A stretch of DNA of 33,452 bases from Alphaproteobacteria bacterium (GTDB taxonomy: Bacteria > Pseudomonadota > Alphaproteobacteria > Rickettsiales > SXRF01), in assembly GCA_020054105.1 (NCBI GenBank), contig JAGVLW010000057.1:1-33452 (forward strand). Direction: 5' to 3'. Positions within the stretch are counted from its first letter, which is position 1. Each line of letters begins with the position of its first letter. The translations under genes and the position numbers were made by a program. Shown piece by piece: positions 16,159 through 25,069 of this stretch. Below the pieces are notes generated by a model. It saw only the letters and a program-made list of their open reading frames with translations, was not told where the DNA came from and made no database searches.

Positions 16159-17379
16159 TTGGGCGGCCTGGGCGACGGCATCGCCACGTTTAATGGCAAG
16201 CCGCTCTTTATCCCCAAATCCACCCAAGGCGATGTGCTCGATATCCGCATCGTCCATGAAACCAAAGAAGCGTTGCGCGGCGAGATCGCCGCCATTGTCA
16301 CCGCAGGGCCGCAGCGCGTTCAAGCGCCCTGCCCGCATTTTTCGCTCTGCGGCGGTTGCAGCCACCAGCATATCGCGCAGCAACATTACCGCGACTTCAA
16401 GCAGGGTATCTTGCATACCGCCCTGGGGTATGCGGGATTTCGCGATTACCCTGCCGATATTACATTTCTGCCGGCCGCCACGCGCCGCCGCGCCGAGTTT
16501 AAAATCCTCTTTGACGGCAACCGGCTGGCGCTTGCCTATCACGGCCTGCGCAGCCACGACCGCATCGCCATCCAAAGCTGCATTATCCTAACGCCGGCGC
16601 TGCAAAATCTTTTGCCGCCGCTGGCACAAGTGCTGGGCAAGCTGCCCTTTGCGCGCGAGCTGGAGTCGGTGTCGATCACACAGGCCGATAGCGGCATCGA
16701 TCTGTTGCTGGAGCTAAAAAAGCCGATGGTAGTGGAAGAAAACAGCCTCTCCGCCCTGGCCGAAACGCTGAATATCGGCAGGATTTCGCTGCAAACCGGC
16801 AGTGGCATCAAAACATTGCTCGAGCGCCATCCCATCGCCATCGATTGCGGCGGCTACGCCATCGCCATCCCGCCCCATGCGTTTCTGCAGGCGAGCAAGG
16901 AAGCGCAAATACTGCTTACCGAAAAAATCCTCGCGGCGACGGCGGGGGTAAAATCCATCGTCGATCTCTTCTGCGGCATCGGCACCTATAGCTTCCCACT
17001 AGCTAAATCCGCACAGGTACTGGCGCTGGAAGGCGATGCGACGATGGCAAGCGGGCTGCGCGCGGCCACGCATGCGCACGGCATTACCACCCTTACCGCC
17101 AAGCAGCGCGACTTGTTCAAATCGCCGCTGACCGCCAAGGAACTCAGCCCGTTTACCGCCGCCATCATCAACCCGCCGCGCGCCGGGGCTAAAGCGCAAA
17201 CCGAGGCGCTGGCGCAATCGAAAATACAAAAAGTCGTGATGGTATCGTGCAACCCCGCCACCTTCTCGCGCGACGCCAAAACTCTCAAAGAGGCCAGTTT
17301 TTCCCTCGAATCCGCCCAGGGCATCGACCAGTTCGCCTACAGCCCACATTTGGAAATCGTGGCGGTGTTTAGCAGATAA
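16159..17379 (+). CDS. 23S rRNA (uracil-C5)-methyltransferase, RlmD/RumA family
   Basis: A SAM-dependent enzyme of the TrmA/RumA family, with 406 residues from the only near-cognate start (TTG at 16159). A TRAM-like N-terminal domain is followed by the iron-sulfur cysteines CPHFSLCGGC and a fourth in QSCIIL. The SAM loop is DLFCGIGTYS, INPPRAG follows, and the catalytic cysteine lies in MVSCNPATFSRD. The conserved family N-terminus reads VTIDRLGGLGDGIA here, which starts about five residues before the TTG. That frame is open upstream, but no ATG, GTG or TTG lies in it before a TGA in the YdcH-like gene. The real start may be non-canonical, so the N-terminus is uncertain. The target uridine cannot be told from sequence. 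Confidence 0.85.
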   Translation: MGGLGDGIATFNGKPLFIPKSTQGDVLDIRIVHETKEALRGEIAAIVTAGPQRVQAPCPHFSLCGGCSHQHIAQQHYRDFKQGILHTALGYAGFRDYPADITFLPAATRRRAEFKILFDGNRLALAYHGLRSHDRIAIQSCIILTPALQNLLPPLAQVLGKLPFARELESVSITQADSGIDLLLELKKPMVVEENSLSALAETLNIGRISLQTGSGIKTLLERHPIAIDCGGYAIAIPPHAFLQASKEAQILLTEKILAATAGVKSIVDLFCGIGTYSFPLAKSAQVLALEGDATMASGLRAATHAHGITTLTAKQRDLFKSPLTAKELSPFTAAIINPPRAGAKAQTEALAQSKIQKVVMVSCNPATFSRDAKTLKEASFSLESAQGIDQFAYSPHLEIVAVFSR

Positions 17380-17480
17380 TTGGATGATTGGATGATTGGA
17401 TGATTAAGTTACGGATAGAATTAGTTATTGTGATTGCAAGCTAGATACGATAATCCAATCATCCGATCATCCAATTATCC
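17374..17480. repeat. Inverted tandem-octamer element 3, between rlmD-like gene and lepA
   Basis: The left arm (17374-17405) contains GATAATT then three copies of GGATGATT. The right arm (17449-17480) is its inverted copy with units GATAATCC, AATCATCC, GATCATCC, AATTATCC. About 28 of 32 positions pair, and the loop is 43 bases. The left arm includes the methyltransferase TAA, and the right arm stops six bases before the lepA ATG, occupying its ribosome-binding region. Confidence 0.8.
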
Positions 17481-17486
17481 AAATCA

Positions 17487-17933
17487 ATGACCTCTCTCTC
17501 CCACATCCGCAACTTCTCCATCATCGCGCATATCGATCACGGCAAGTCGACGCTCGCCGACCGCTTGATTCAAACCTGTGGTGGGCTGGAAGCGCGCGAG
17601 ATGACCGAACAGGTGCTCGATTCGATGGATATTGAAAAAGAGCGCGGCATCACCATCAAGGCGCAGACCGTGCGCCTCAACTACAAGGCGGCGGACGGCA
17701 AAACCTATGTGCTCAATCTGATGGACACGCCCGGCCATGTCGATTTCGGCTACGAAGTGTCGCGCTGCCTCGCCGCCTGCGAAGGCTCGCTGCTGGTGGT
17801 CGATGCGTCGCAAGGCGTCGAGGCGCAAACGCTCGCCAACGTCTATAAGGCGATGGATGCCGGCCATGAGATGGTGCCTGTCTTAAATAAAATCGACCTG
17901 CCCGCCGCCGATGTTGAAAAAGCCAAGGCGTAG
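17487..17933 (+). CDS. lepA: LepA (EF4) N-terminal fragment, up to an in-frame amber codon
   Basis: A 148-residue open frame covering most of the LepA GTPase domain. G1 is AHIDHGKST (from residue 14), the switch region has [14 protein letters not shown]3 is DTPGHVDF and G4 is NKIDLP. It ends at TAG (17931-17933) exactly where the family continues with a glutamine-type position before IEEVIG. If the stop is real, this product lacks G5 and all EF-like domains and would not work as a ribosome-associated GTPase. The usual ribosome binding site position is filled by the octamer repeat arm, and no Shine-Dalgarno is visible. Confidence 0.8.
   Translation: MTSLSHIRNFSIIAHIDHGKSTLADRLIQTCGGLEAREMTEQVLDSMDIEKERGITIKAQTVRLNYKAADGKTYVLNLMDTPGHVDFGYEVSRCLAACEGSLLVVDASQGVEAQTLANVYKAMDAGHEMVPVLNKIDLPAADVEKAKA
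17931..17933 (+). other. In-frame amber codon in lepA
   Basis: TAG follows GCCAAGGCG (Ala-Lys-Ala) and is followed by ATCGAGGAAGTGATCGGG (Ile-Glu-Glu-Val-Ile-Gly). The flanking residues match an uninterrupted LepA. One base change from CAG would restore glutamine. Confidence 0.9.
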
Positions 17934-17942
17934 ATCGAGGAA

Positions 17943-19269
<1,327 letters not shown>

Positions 19270-19289
<20 letters not shown>

Positions 19290-20466
19290 GCGCCCGGCAT
19301 AAGACGGCATGCACGAATAGCATCGTCACGAAGACCAGCGGCAGGTTGTGGATATTACCAATCATACCCGGCAGGGGTATCAGCAGCAGCAGCACCAGCG
19401 CCAGGCGCTCCCACGCATCGGACGCGCCCGACCACACGCGGTGCATCAGCCATAAGGCCGGAAGCGCGCACAGCGTCATGTCGTAAATCATCACATGTGG
19501 CAACGCCAGGAAGATGGCGGTGACGAAAATCGCGTAGCGCAGATGCGCCGGCGGCGAACTGCGCCAGGCGAGCCACACGCTGGCCACCGCCGCCAGGAAA
19601 CATACACCCTGCACCATGCCGGCGACGCCGGCGGATACGCCCAGATGGGTCAGGCTGCGATAGGCGCTGATTTTGAGTCCGTTCAATATTTGTGAAGTAT
19701 GCTCCAGCGCGGCGGGGAAAAGGCTCAGGTAATGCGCATAGTCCGGCCAGATGGACGTGCCCCACAGCAGCGCGGTAAGCGCGATTTGCAGCGCGACGCC
19801 CAGCGCCGCCCACAGCATCGCCGTCCAATAGCGCCCGGCAAGCAGGGCGACGGGCAGCAGCAGCGCGAGCTGCGGCTTAAAAAGCAGGACACTGAAACAC
19901 AATCCGGCAAGTTTTGGTTTGGCGTCGAGCAGCGCAAAGCCCAGGAATAAAAAACCCGCCAGCAAAAACCCGGCATGGCCGGTCATGACGTTGGCGAATA
20001 CGAAAGGCGACAGCGCCAGGAAGGCAGCGATAACGCGCATGTCGCCTTTTCCAGCGGCGGCGGCAAGCAGCGGCCAGGGCGGGCTTCTGACAATCGCGAA
20101 GAGGTAAAAGAACCAGCCGGTGAGAAGCCACGCCGCCACCGCCAGCGGATAGGGCATCAGCCCGAGCGGCCACAAAAACAGCAGGCTGTTGGGCGGGTAG
20201 GGGAAAAACAGGAGCGGATCGGTGATTGCCTGGAAATTCTGCGGATGGGCAATAATATCTTCAAGCAGCGCCATATCGTAAATCGCCGCCGCCTGGCCGT
20301 GCGCCGCCTGCTCGGCGCGCGTCCAGAAGCTGATGAAATCGCCGCCGAACCGCTTGTGTTCCGTTACGACATAGAAGCCATAGGCAGCCAAAAACACTAG
20401 GCTAGCGGCCATCAGCGCGTAGAGCGCCGGGATAATCAGCTTTCTATCGGATAGGTGTGCCGCCAT
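19270..20466 (-). CDS. Polytopic membrane protein, GT87/DUF2029-like glycosyltransferase
   Basis: A 398-residue integral membrane protein with roughly 9-11 helices. The first periplasmic loop carries [12 protein letters not shown] (about residues 40-51), the acidic motif where GT-C enzymes of the GT87/DUF2029 family place a catalytic aspartate (Asp43). [23 protein letters not shown] follows and [19 protein letters not shown] lies mid-protein, both usual for this family. Known members transfer mannose or arabinose from polyprenyl-phosphate donors; the substrate here is unknown. Its 3' end overlaps lepA by 20 bases convergently. The region 20467-20598 upstream holds no gene but carries the tRNA promoter. 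Confidence 0.75.
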
Positions 20467-20546
20467 GAAATCCGCCTTACAAAAAACATCCCCTTATCTA
20501 ACATTTAAGCCTTTGACCGCCAATAGGTTATTTTTTAAGCCGGCGA

Positions 20547-20574
20547 TTGACAAAGCGGCGTTTTTCGCTATGTA
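20547..20574 (+). promoter_or_regulatory. tRNA-Ala promoter
   Basis: A perfect TTGACA (20547-20552), 16 bases, then TATGTA (20569-20574), ending 24 bases before the mature tRNA 5' end. Confidence 0.6.
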
Positions 20575-20598
20575 TGTCTTCCCTTTCGCAAGGATTGT

Positions 20599-20674
20599 GG
20601 GGCATTAGCTCAGCTGGTAGAGCGCTTCCATGGCATGGAAGAGGTCAACGGTTCGACTCCGTTATGCTCCACCA
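20599..20674 (+). tRNA. tRNA-Ala (anticodon GGC)
   Basis: A 76-base cloverleaf with encoded CCA. The acceptor stem GGGGCAT pairs with ATGCTCC and includes the G3-U70 wobble that identifies alanine tRNAs. The D-arm is GCTCAGCTGGTAGAGC, the anticodon stem CTTCC/GGAAG holds the loop ATGGCAT with anticodon GGC, and the T-arm contains GGTTCGACTCC. The discriminator is A, followed by CCA at 20672-20674. It reads GCC and GCU codons. Confidence 0.97.
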
Positions 20675-20690
20675 CCCAACATCTCGATCT

Positions 20691-21647
20691 CTAATCCCTT
20701 CGCACAACGTTCGACGCTGACAACAATACATCCGCTGCTTTCTGTCGTGGAACCCAACCCAGCTCGCGCCTGATTTTTTCGCTGCTGAAAGCGTGTTTCT
20801 TTTCCAGAATCGTCGCTTTCGGTTCGCTCAGGCGCATGGGCGCGCGCAGACCGAGGGCGGCGGTGATTGTGCGCAGCGGCCCGCGCAACAGCGGCGCGAG
20901 CGCTCTGGGCAGCTTCGTTTTTTTATCGTAGCCGAAATAACGCTCGAGCAGCGCGATCCACTCACAAAATTCCAGGCATTGTGCATTGACGATATACGAC
21001 GCATAGCCCGGCTTTTGCTCCCGGCGCATCGCAAGCAAAATGGCCTCTGCAACATCGTCGGCATGGACGATATTATACGTCCCCTCGCCCTTGTTTTTAT
21101 ACAGCAGGTAGCCTAGGCCGAGCAGGCGCTTATACTCGCGGATGCGCGGCGAATCCCGGTCATACACGATGGAGAGGTTAAACACCGTGACCTGGCAATG
21201 CGCGCATTGCTGCAGGAATATTTCCGCATCCAGCTTGTCGCGCTCGTAAGGCGTGGCGGCTTCGCGGCAGCTGGTTTCATCGAACGTTCCTTCCGGTGCA
21301 TCGCCTGCGAACACGCCGATGGTCGAGAGATAAATCACCTGCAGCGGCTTCAGCGCCGATACGGCTTCTTTCAATGCCTCGACATTGACCCGGCGGTCAT
21401 ATTGCGCGTCGGTGCCAGTGGAATAGGCCGCGTAAATCACCAGATCGATATTCTGCAAACCCCTGCATGCTTCCAGCCATTGCGGATGAGAAATATCGGC
21501 TTTAATCGCCTGCGCGCCCGGCGGCAGCGCCGCGCCGTTTCGGGTGACCACGAAAACCTCATGGCCTTCAGACAGGAGCTTGGGCATAAGCGCCCTGCCC
21601 ACCAGCCCGGTGCCTCCGAAGAGCAGTATTTTTTTCGCGCTGCCCAT
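20691..21647 (-). CDS. NAD(P)-dependent epimerase/dehydratase (extended SDR)
   Basis: A 318-residue extended short-chain dehydrogenase/reductase. The Rossmann motif is FGGTGLVGRAL (residues 10-20). The catalytic set is Ser108/Thr109 in YLSTIGVF with Tyr134 and Lys138 in PYERDKLDAE. VHADDVAEAILLAM is the family segment before the substrate domain. The C-terminal region SEKIRRELGWVPRQ is the usual end of nucleotide-sugar epimerases, but I cannot assign a substrate. The gene lies between tRNA-Ala and pirin. Its start is 8 bases downstream of the pirin stop on the same strand, so the two may be co-transcribed. Confidence 0.85.
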   Translation of the reverse strand: MGSAKKILLFGGTGLVGRALMPKLLSEGHEVFVVTRNGAALPPGAQAIKADISHPQWLEACRGLQNIDLVIYAAYSTGTDAQYDRRVNVEALKEAVSALKPLQVIYLSTIGVFAGDAPEGTFDETSCREAATPYERDKLDAEIFLQQCAHCQVTVFNLSIVYDRDSPRIREYKRLLGLGYLLYKNKGEGTYNIVHADDVAEAILLAMRREQKPGYASYIVNAQCLEFCEWIALLERYFGYDKKTKLPRALAPLLRGPLRTITAALGLRAPMRLSEPKATILEKKHAFSSEKIRRELGWVPRQKAADVLLSASNVVRRD

Positions 21648-21655
21648 GCGGTTTG

Positions 21656-22363
21656 CTAGCCGATATTCGGCACGTCGATCACCAGCACTTCCGCATCGGT
21701 TTCGGCGTGGATGGCGATCTGCTTTGCGTCCGTCACTTCGGCGCCGTCGCCTTGCGTAAGCAACGTTCCGTCGATCGTGATGCGGCCTTTCGACGCCAAT
21801 AGATAGGCCTGGTGCTTGATCGGCTGGGTAATCACCGTGCCGGCTTTCATGACGCCGCCATAGATCGCCGCATCCTGATGGATGAACGCCGCGCCCTGGC
21901 CGGCATGCTCTTTCATGCCCGACGCCAACACGAACAGGCGGTCCGTCGCGGGCGTTTTGGGAAACTGCTTGGCTTCCCAGCGCGGCGGCACGTTGCGTTC
22001 GTTGGGCTCGATCCAGATTTGGTAAAGGCGCGTATCCACTGCTTCCAGATTATGCTCGGAATGGGCAACGCCGGTGCCCGCGCTCATCACCTGCACGTCG
22101 CCGGCCTGCGTGCGCCCGACATTGTTCATGCTATCGCGATGGGTGATCGCACCTTCGCGCACATAGGTGATGATTTCCATATTGTCGTGCGGATGCGTGC
22201 CGAACCCTTTGCCGGCGGCGACCTTGTCGTCATTGATGACGAGCAAATTGCCGAAGCCGGTGCGTTTGGGATTGTGGTAGCTCGCAAAACTAAAATGGTG
22301 CCTGGCATCGAGCCAGCCGTGATCGGCATGGCCCAGCGATTCGTATGGATAGACGGTAATCAT
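21656..22363 (-). CDS. Pirin family protein (YhhW-like)
   Basis: A 235-residue bicupin of the pirin family. The metal ligands of the N-terminal cupin are all present: His57 and His59 in THPHDNMEIITY, and His101 and Glu103 in GTGVAHSEHN. Related bacterial proteins (YhhW) have quercetin 2,3-dioxygenase activity in vitro, and others act as redox- or metal-linked regulators; the role here is unknown. The ATG at 22363 has AAGGGGG about 7 bases upstream, and that stretch is also ATACCCCC, a CsoR/FrmR-type half-site. It is divergent from the CsoR-family gene, which suggests that repressor controls it. Confidence 0.92.
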   Translation of the reverse strand: MITVYPYESLGHADHGWLDARHHFSFASYHNPKRTGFGNLLVINDDKVAAGKGFGTHPHDNMEIITYVREGAITHRDSMNNVGRTQAGDVQVMSAGTGVAHSEHNLEAVDTRLYQIWIEPNERNVPPRWEAKQFPKTPATDRLFVLASGMKEHAGQGAAFIHQDAAIYGGVMKAGTVITQPIKHQAYLLASKGRITIDGTLLTQGDGAEVTDAKQIAIHAETDAEVLVIDVPNIG

Positions 22364-22366
22364 GGC

Positions 22367-22374
22367 ATACCCCC
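22367..22374. promoter_or_regulatory. Possible CsoR/FrmR-type operator half at the pirin ribosome binding site
   Basis: ATACCCCC, G-tract flanked by AT, overlaps the pirin Shine-Dalgarno. It matches the style of operators bound by CsoR/RcnR/FrmR tetramers. Confidence 0.35.
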
Positions 22375-22480
22375 TTGTTGCGTATAGCTATGAACGTAAT
22401 GAGGCAAAGGGCAATATTCAATAGGGTATTATTAGGGTGCGGCGAAAATGAAATCCTTGCCTTTCAGTGCGTTGCCGGCC

Positions 22481-22500
22481 ATATACCCCCCACCCCTATA
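22481..22500. promoter_or_regulatory. Probable CsoR/FrmR-family operator
   Basis: ATATACCCCCCACCCCTATA: two C-tracts bounded by ATA/TATA, the arrangement seen in CsoR, RcnR and FrmR operators (G/C-tract with AT-rich flanks). It lies midway between the divergent pirin and repressor genes, so autoregulation and control of pirin are both likely. Assigned from pattern only. Confidence 0.5.
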
Positions 22501-22525
22501 AATTCGGTTTGCCAGCATTTGTGCC

Positions 22526-22542
22526 ATACCCTATATAGGTAT
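22526..22542. promoter_or_regulatory. Near-perfect dyad before the CsoR-family gene
   Basis: ATACCCTATATAGGTAT is an almost complete palindrome with ATACC/GGTAT ends, 24 bases upstream of the repressor ATG. It may be a second operator and contains a TATATA core that could serve as a -10. Confidence 0.4.
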
Positions 22543-22566
22543 TCCACCCAACAGAGGAGGATACCA

Positions 22567-22863
22567 ATGAAAAACAAGCAACGGGAAGAATACAAGCATA
22601 TCGATTGCGGCGACGAGATCAAACGCCTCAACCGCGTGGTCGGCCAGATCGACGGCGTGCGCAAAATGCTTGAAGAGCAGCGCAAGCTCGAATCGGTGCT
22701 GATGCAATGCAAGGCCATTCACTCGGCGCTGCGCTCCATCGAATCGCGTATCGTCAAGGCGCATCTCGAAGTCGCGCTCGACGAGGTGGTGAAAATGGAT
22801 AAGAAGAAAAACAAGGTTGAAAAGCTCGCCGAGCTGGAAGAGCTGTTTAAATACGCCGCCTAG
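22567..22863 (+). CDS. CsoR/RcnR/FrmR-family repressor with a non-canonical sensor site
   Basis: A 98-residue all-helical regulator. The family core is present: IKRLNRVVGQIDGVRKMLEEQ, then VLMQCKAIHSALRSIESRIVKAHLEVALDEV. The conserved DNA-binding Arg/Lys and GQ are kept, as is the helix-2 histidine (His66). The ligand cysteine that canonically starts the sensor (ECxxVLQQI, Cys35/36 in FrmR/CsoR) is replaced by Leu41; instead Cys48 and His52 lie one to two turns later. His11 and Cys14 near the N-terminus are further candidates. The inducer (metal, sulfide or aldehyde) cannot be predicted. The ATG at 22567 has a near-perfect AGAGGAGG. It is divergent from pirin, with C-tract operators between. 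Confidence 0.88.
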   Translation: MKNKQREEYKHIDCGDEIKRLNRVVGQIDGVRKMLEEQRKLESVLMQCKAIHSALRSIESRIVKAHLEVALDEVVKMDKKKNKVEKLAELEELFKYAA

Positions 22864-24127
22864 CCCGCAACGTTTTCCATAAATAAATCCCTACCCCGGT
22901 ATTGGCGATGCCTACCGCCAGGAAGAGATGCACCACGGTAAACCCCGCCGCGAACATCGCCACGCTCGCCAATGCCGAAAACACCATGAACAGCGCATTG
23001 AGCACGTTATTGCTGGCGATGGTGCGCGCGCGGAAGTTCGGGTCACTGTCATGCTGCAAGATGGCGTAGAGCGGCACGATATATAGGCCGCCGCACACGG
23101 AAATGCCGAGCAGGTCGATGAGCAGCCGCCAGTTGAGAGAATCGCTCATAAACTGCCAGGCATTCTCGAGTTCGCCTCCCGGGGCAATCGCCGCCGCGCC
23201 GCTGGCGAAATAAAAATCCACCGTGAATAAGGAAATGCCCAGCATCGCATACGGTACCAGGGTATCCGAGACTTTGCCTTTAAGCAGCGCGTTACACCCG
23301 AACGAGCCGATGCCGATACCCACGGAAAACACCGTCAGGAACAGCGTAACGACCGTCGCGTCGGCGTTGATGACGTGTTTGGCGTAGTTGGGAAACTGCG
23401 CCAGAAACGTCGCGCCGACCAGCCAGAACCACGAGATGGCCAGGATGCTGCGAAATACTTTCGGGTTCTTGCGGTCATGCTGGACGATGCGCCAGGTTTC
23501 GGAAATGAGGTTCCAGCGGATTTTCAGCTCCGGCATCGGGCCGGGCGCCGCCGGAATATAGCGGCTAGCGCCATAGCCCAACAGCGCGACGCCGACGATG
23601 GCGGCAGCGACCAGATGCGTGCCGGCAACGCTCACGATCAGCAGCCCGCCGAGAATGGTGCCGAATAAAATCGCCAGGAACGTTGCGGCTTCGATATAGG
23701 CATTGCCGGACAGTAATTCGTTTTCATGCAAGTGCTGCGGCAGCAGCGCATATTTGACCGGCCCGAAAAACGCCGCCTGCGTGCCCAGGCAAAATAATAC
23801 GAAGAGCAGGAAATACGGATTGCCGAGATAAAATCCGACGCAACCGACGCCCATGACCGCGATCTCGGCGATTTTGGTGGCGCGCGCCATGAATGCCCGG
23901 TCGTATTTATCGGCAAGCTGGCCGGCGGTGGCCGAGAACAGCAAATAGGGCAGCATGAACAGCCCGGCCGCCAGCGTCACCAGCAGCGACGCGTTTACGC
24001 CGGCCTGCGCCGCGAGCTTGTAGGTGATGAGCATCACCAGCGCGTTCTTGAACAGATTATCGTTGAACGCGCCGAGAAACTGCGTGACGAAAAGCGGCAG
24101 GAACCGGCGGGTTTTGAGTAGATTCAT
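22847..24127 (-). CDS. MFS transporter, LplT/Aas-MFS-like
   Basis: A 426-residue major facilitator with about 12 helices. The N-terminus RFLPLFVTQFLGAFNDNLFKNALVMLITYK is the signature of LplT-type lysophospholipid transporters and of the MFS half of bacterial Aas fusions. FFGPVKYALLPQHLHENELLSGNAYIEAATFLAILFGTILGG is the second hallmark. The C-terminus ends after helix 12 with no acyltransferase domain, so it is a free-standing transporter. The ATG at 24127 has GAGGGAAG upstream. A 21-base copy of the start region occurs again at 24388-24408, beyond a repeat element. It overlaps the 3' end of the CsoR-family gene by 17 bases. Confidence 0.85.
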   Translation of the reverse strand: MNLLKTRRFLPLFVTQFLGAFNDNLFKNALVMLITYKLAAQAGVNASLLVTLAAGLFMLPYLLFSATAGQLADKYDRAFMARATKIAEIAVMGVGCVGFYLGNPYFLLFVLFCLGTQAAFFGPVKYALLPQHLHENELLSGNAYIEAATFLAILFGTILGGLLIVSVAGTHLVAAAIVGVALLGYGASRYIPAAPGPMPELKIRWNLISETWRIVQHDRKNPKVFRSILAISWFWLVGATFLAQFPNYAKHVINADATVVTLFLTVFSVGIGIGSFGCNALLKGKVSDTLVPYAMLGISLFTVDFYFASGAAAIAPGGELENAWQFMSDSLNWRLLIDLLGISVCGGLYIVPLYAILQHDSDPNFRARTIASNNVLNALFMVFSALASVAMFAAGFTVVHLFLAVGIANTGVGIYLWKTLRARRRI

Positions 24128-24132
24128 ACAAA

Positions 24133-24387
24133 TACTTCCCTCACCCTTGATGGGAGCCACCCTACGCTAAAGCTTCGGCGGCCGAGTGAGTATGTGTTGC
24201 CAGCCGGAGCCTTGGCGCAGGCTGGAGGGCGGATTTTGTTAGCAAACACAGTGAGCTTACAAAATCCGGGAGGGGGTGAAATGCCTGTCGCAAGCAAGTA
24301 ACCCCTCACCTCGGTCTGCCTAAGACTTACTTGCAGTAAGCCTAAGGCAAACCGTCCTCTCCCACAAGGGGAGAGGAAAAGGAAAGT
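24133..24387. repeat. Multi-hairpin intergenic element
   Basis: No credible gene. The segment is a chain of hairpins: AGCCT/AGGCT (24208-24223), CGGATTTTGT/ACAAAATCCG (24230-24268), an imperfect stem of about 16 bp around CTTAC/GTAAG (24311-24348) and CCTCTCCC/GGGAGAGG (24356-24376). It lies between the MFS gene and a partial copy of that gene's 5' end, which suggests a mobile palindromic element (MITE- or BIME-like). No transposase is encoded. Confidence 0.6.
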
Positions 24388-24408
24388 AAGCGGCAGGAAC
24401 CGGCGGGT
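24388..24408 (-). repeat. Partial duplicate of the MFS gene 5' end
   Basis: AAGCGGCAGGAACCGGCGGG(T) is identical over 21 bases to 24092-24112, inside codons 4-11 of the MFS gene. Translated on the minus strand it gives TRRFLPL in both copies. The preceding residues differ (LLA here, LLK in the gene), so it looks like a separated older start region or a duplication flanking the repeat element. Confidence 0.6.
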
Positions 24409-24434
24409 GGCGAGCAATGTAGGAATAAAAGACA

Positions 24435-25067
24435 TCACCTGCCTGTCCGTGAAATGTGTACGCCCGCGTCAAAAGCTCGACTTAGCGCGGGCGTCATAAG
24501 CGTCGTTTCGCTCCCGAAACGTTGGCGGGCTTCTTCTTGCGTAAGCTGCGTCCCATAAGCCGGCTGAACTAGCGATGTATTTCCCCAGCAGCGCATAAAA
24601 CATTTGTCGGGGTATGCATGTACCAGCTCTGCGCTTTGCCCAGCGGCAACTACGAGCGCGCGCAGTTCATCGCGGGTGCCAAAAAATATGGGTTCGTTAC
24701 GCCCCAATACGCGTTGCGACAATGCCGCGTAATTCTTAAAATACATGCCAATGCTCGGATCCAAAATGTTATCGCCGACCATAAGGTAGGTATGTTCCGC
24801 GGGCACCCAGTTGGGCCCCTGTTCCGTCGGCAGCGCCGCCGACGTGCATTGAGCGATATGCACGCTTGGCGAAAGCGTTTTCAACTCTTGTAATAACAGA
24901 GGCGATTTTTCGCCATGACACCGTTTGGTTTTATCCGTCAGCCAATCATAGACCATGCCCGACCAGGTTACGCACATGCCGCGAGGATCGCCGTCCGTTT
25001 GCGCGAGAGCAGCATTTGCCAGTGACATAATTTCTTCTCGCGTAAGCGCAATAGCGGGAATCGACAT
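24435..25067 (-). CDS. Orphan protein with a possible Cys-His-Asp protease/transglutaminase triad
   Basis: A 210-residue protein that I do not recognise from any named family. Cys32 in RGMCVTWSGMVYDWL and His92/Asp103 in EHTYLMVGDNILDPS are spaced like the triad of the transglutaminase/papain-like fold (Cys at the start of a helix, His in a strand, Asp about 11 residues later). Other cysteines are at 50, 74 and in KCFMRCWGN. There is no signal peptide or transmembrane segment, so it is probably cytosolic. The ATG at 25067 lies just after the fliJ stop on the same strand, so it may ride on the fliI-fliJ transcript. Catalytic function is a hypothesis from motif spacing. Confidence 0.62.
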   Translation of the reverse strand: MSIPAIALTREEIMSLANAALAQTDGDPRGMCVTWSGMVYDWLTDKTKRCHGEKSPLLLQELKTLSPSVHIAQCTSAALPTEQGPNWVPAEHTYLMVGDNILDPSIGMYFKNYAALSQRVLGRNEPIFFGTRDELRALVVAAGQSAELVHAYPDKCFMRCWGNTSLVQPAYGTQLTQEEARQRFGSETTLMTPALSRAFDAGVHISRTGR

Positions 25068-25069
25068 GG

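Noticed and set aside
17374..17480. CRISPR-like array before lepA
   Set aside because: The units are 8 bases with no spacers, arranged as an inverted pair, and no cas genes are present.
24124..24438. 104-codon minus-strand ORF between the MFS gene and the orphan gene
   Set aside because: It lies entirely in the multi-hairpin element and the duplicated MFS start. The protein is low in family-like features, so it is treated as repeat sequence.
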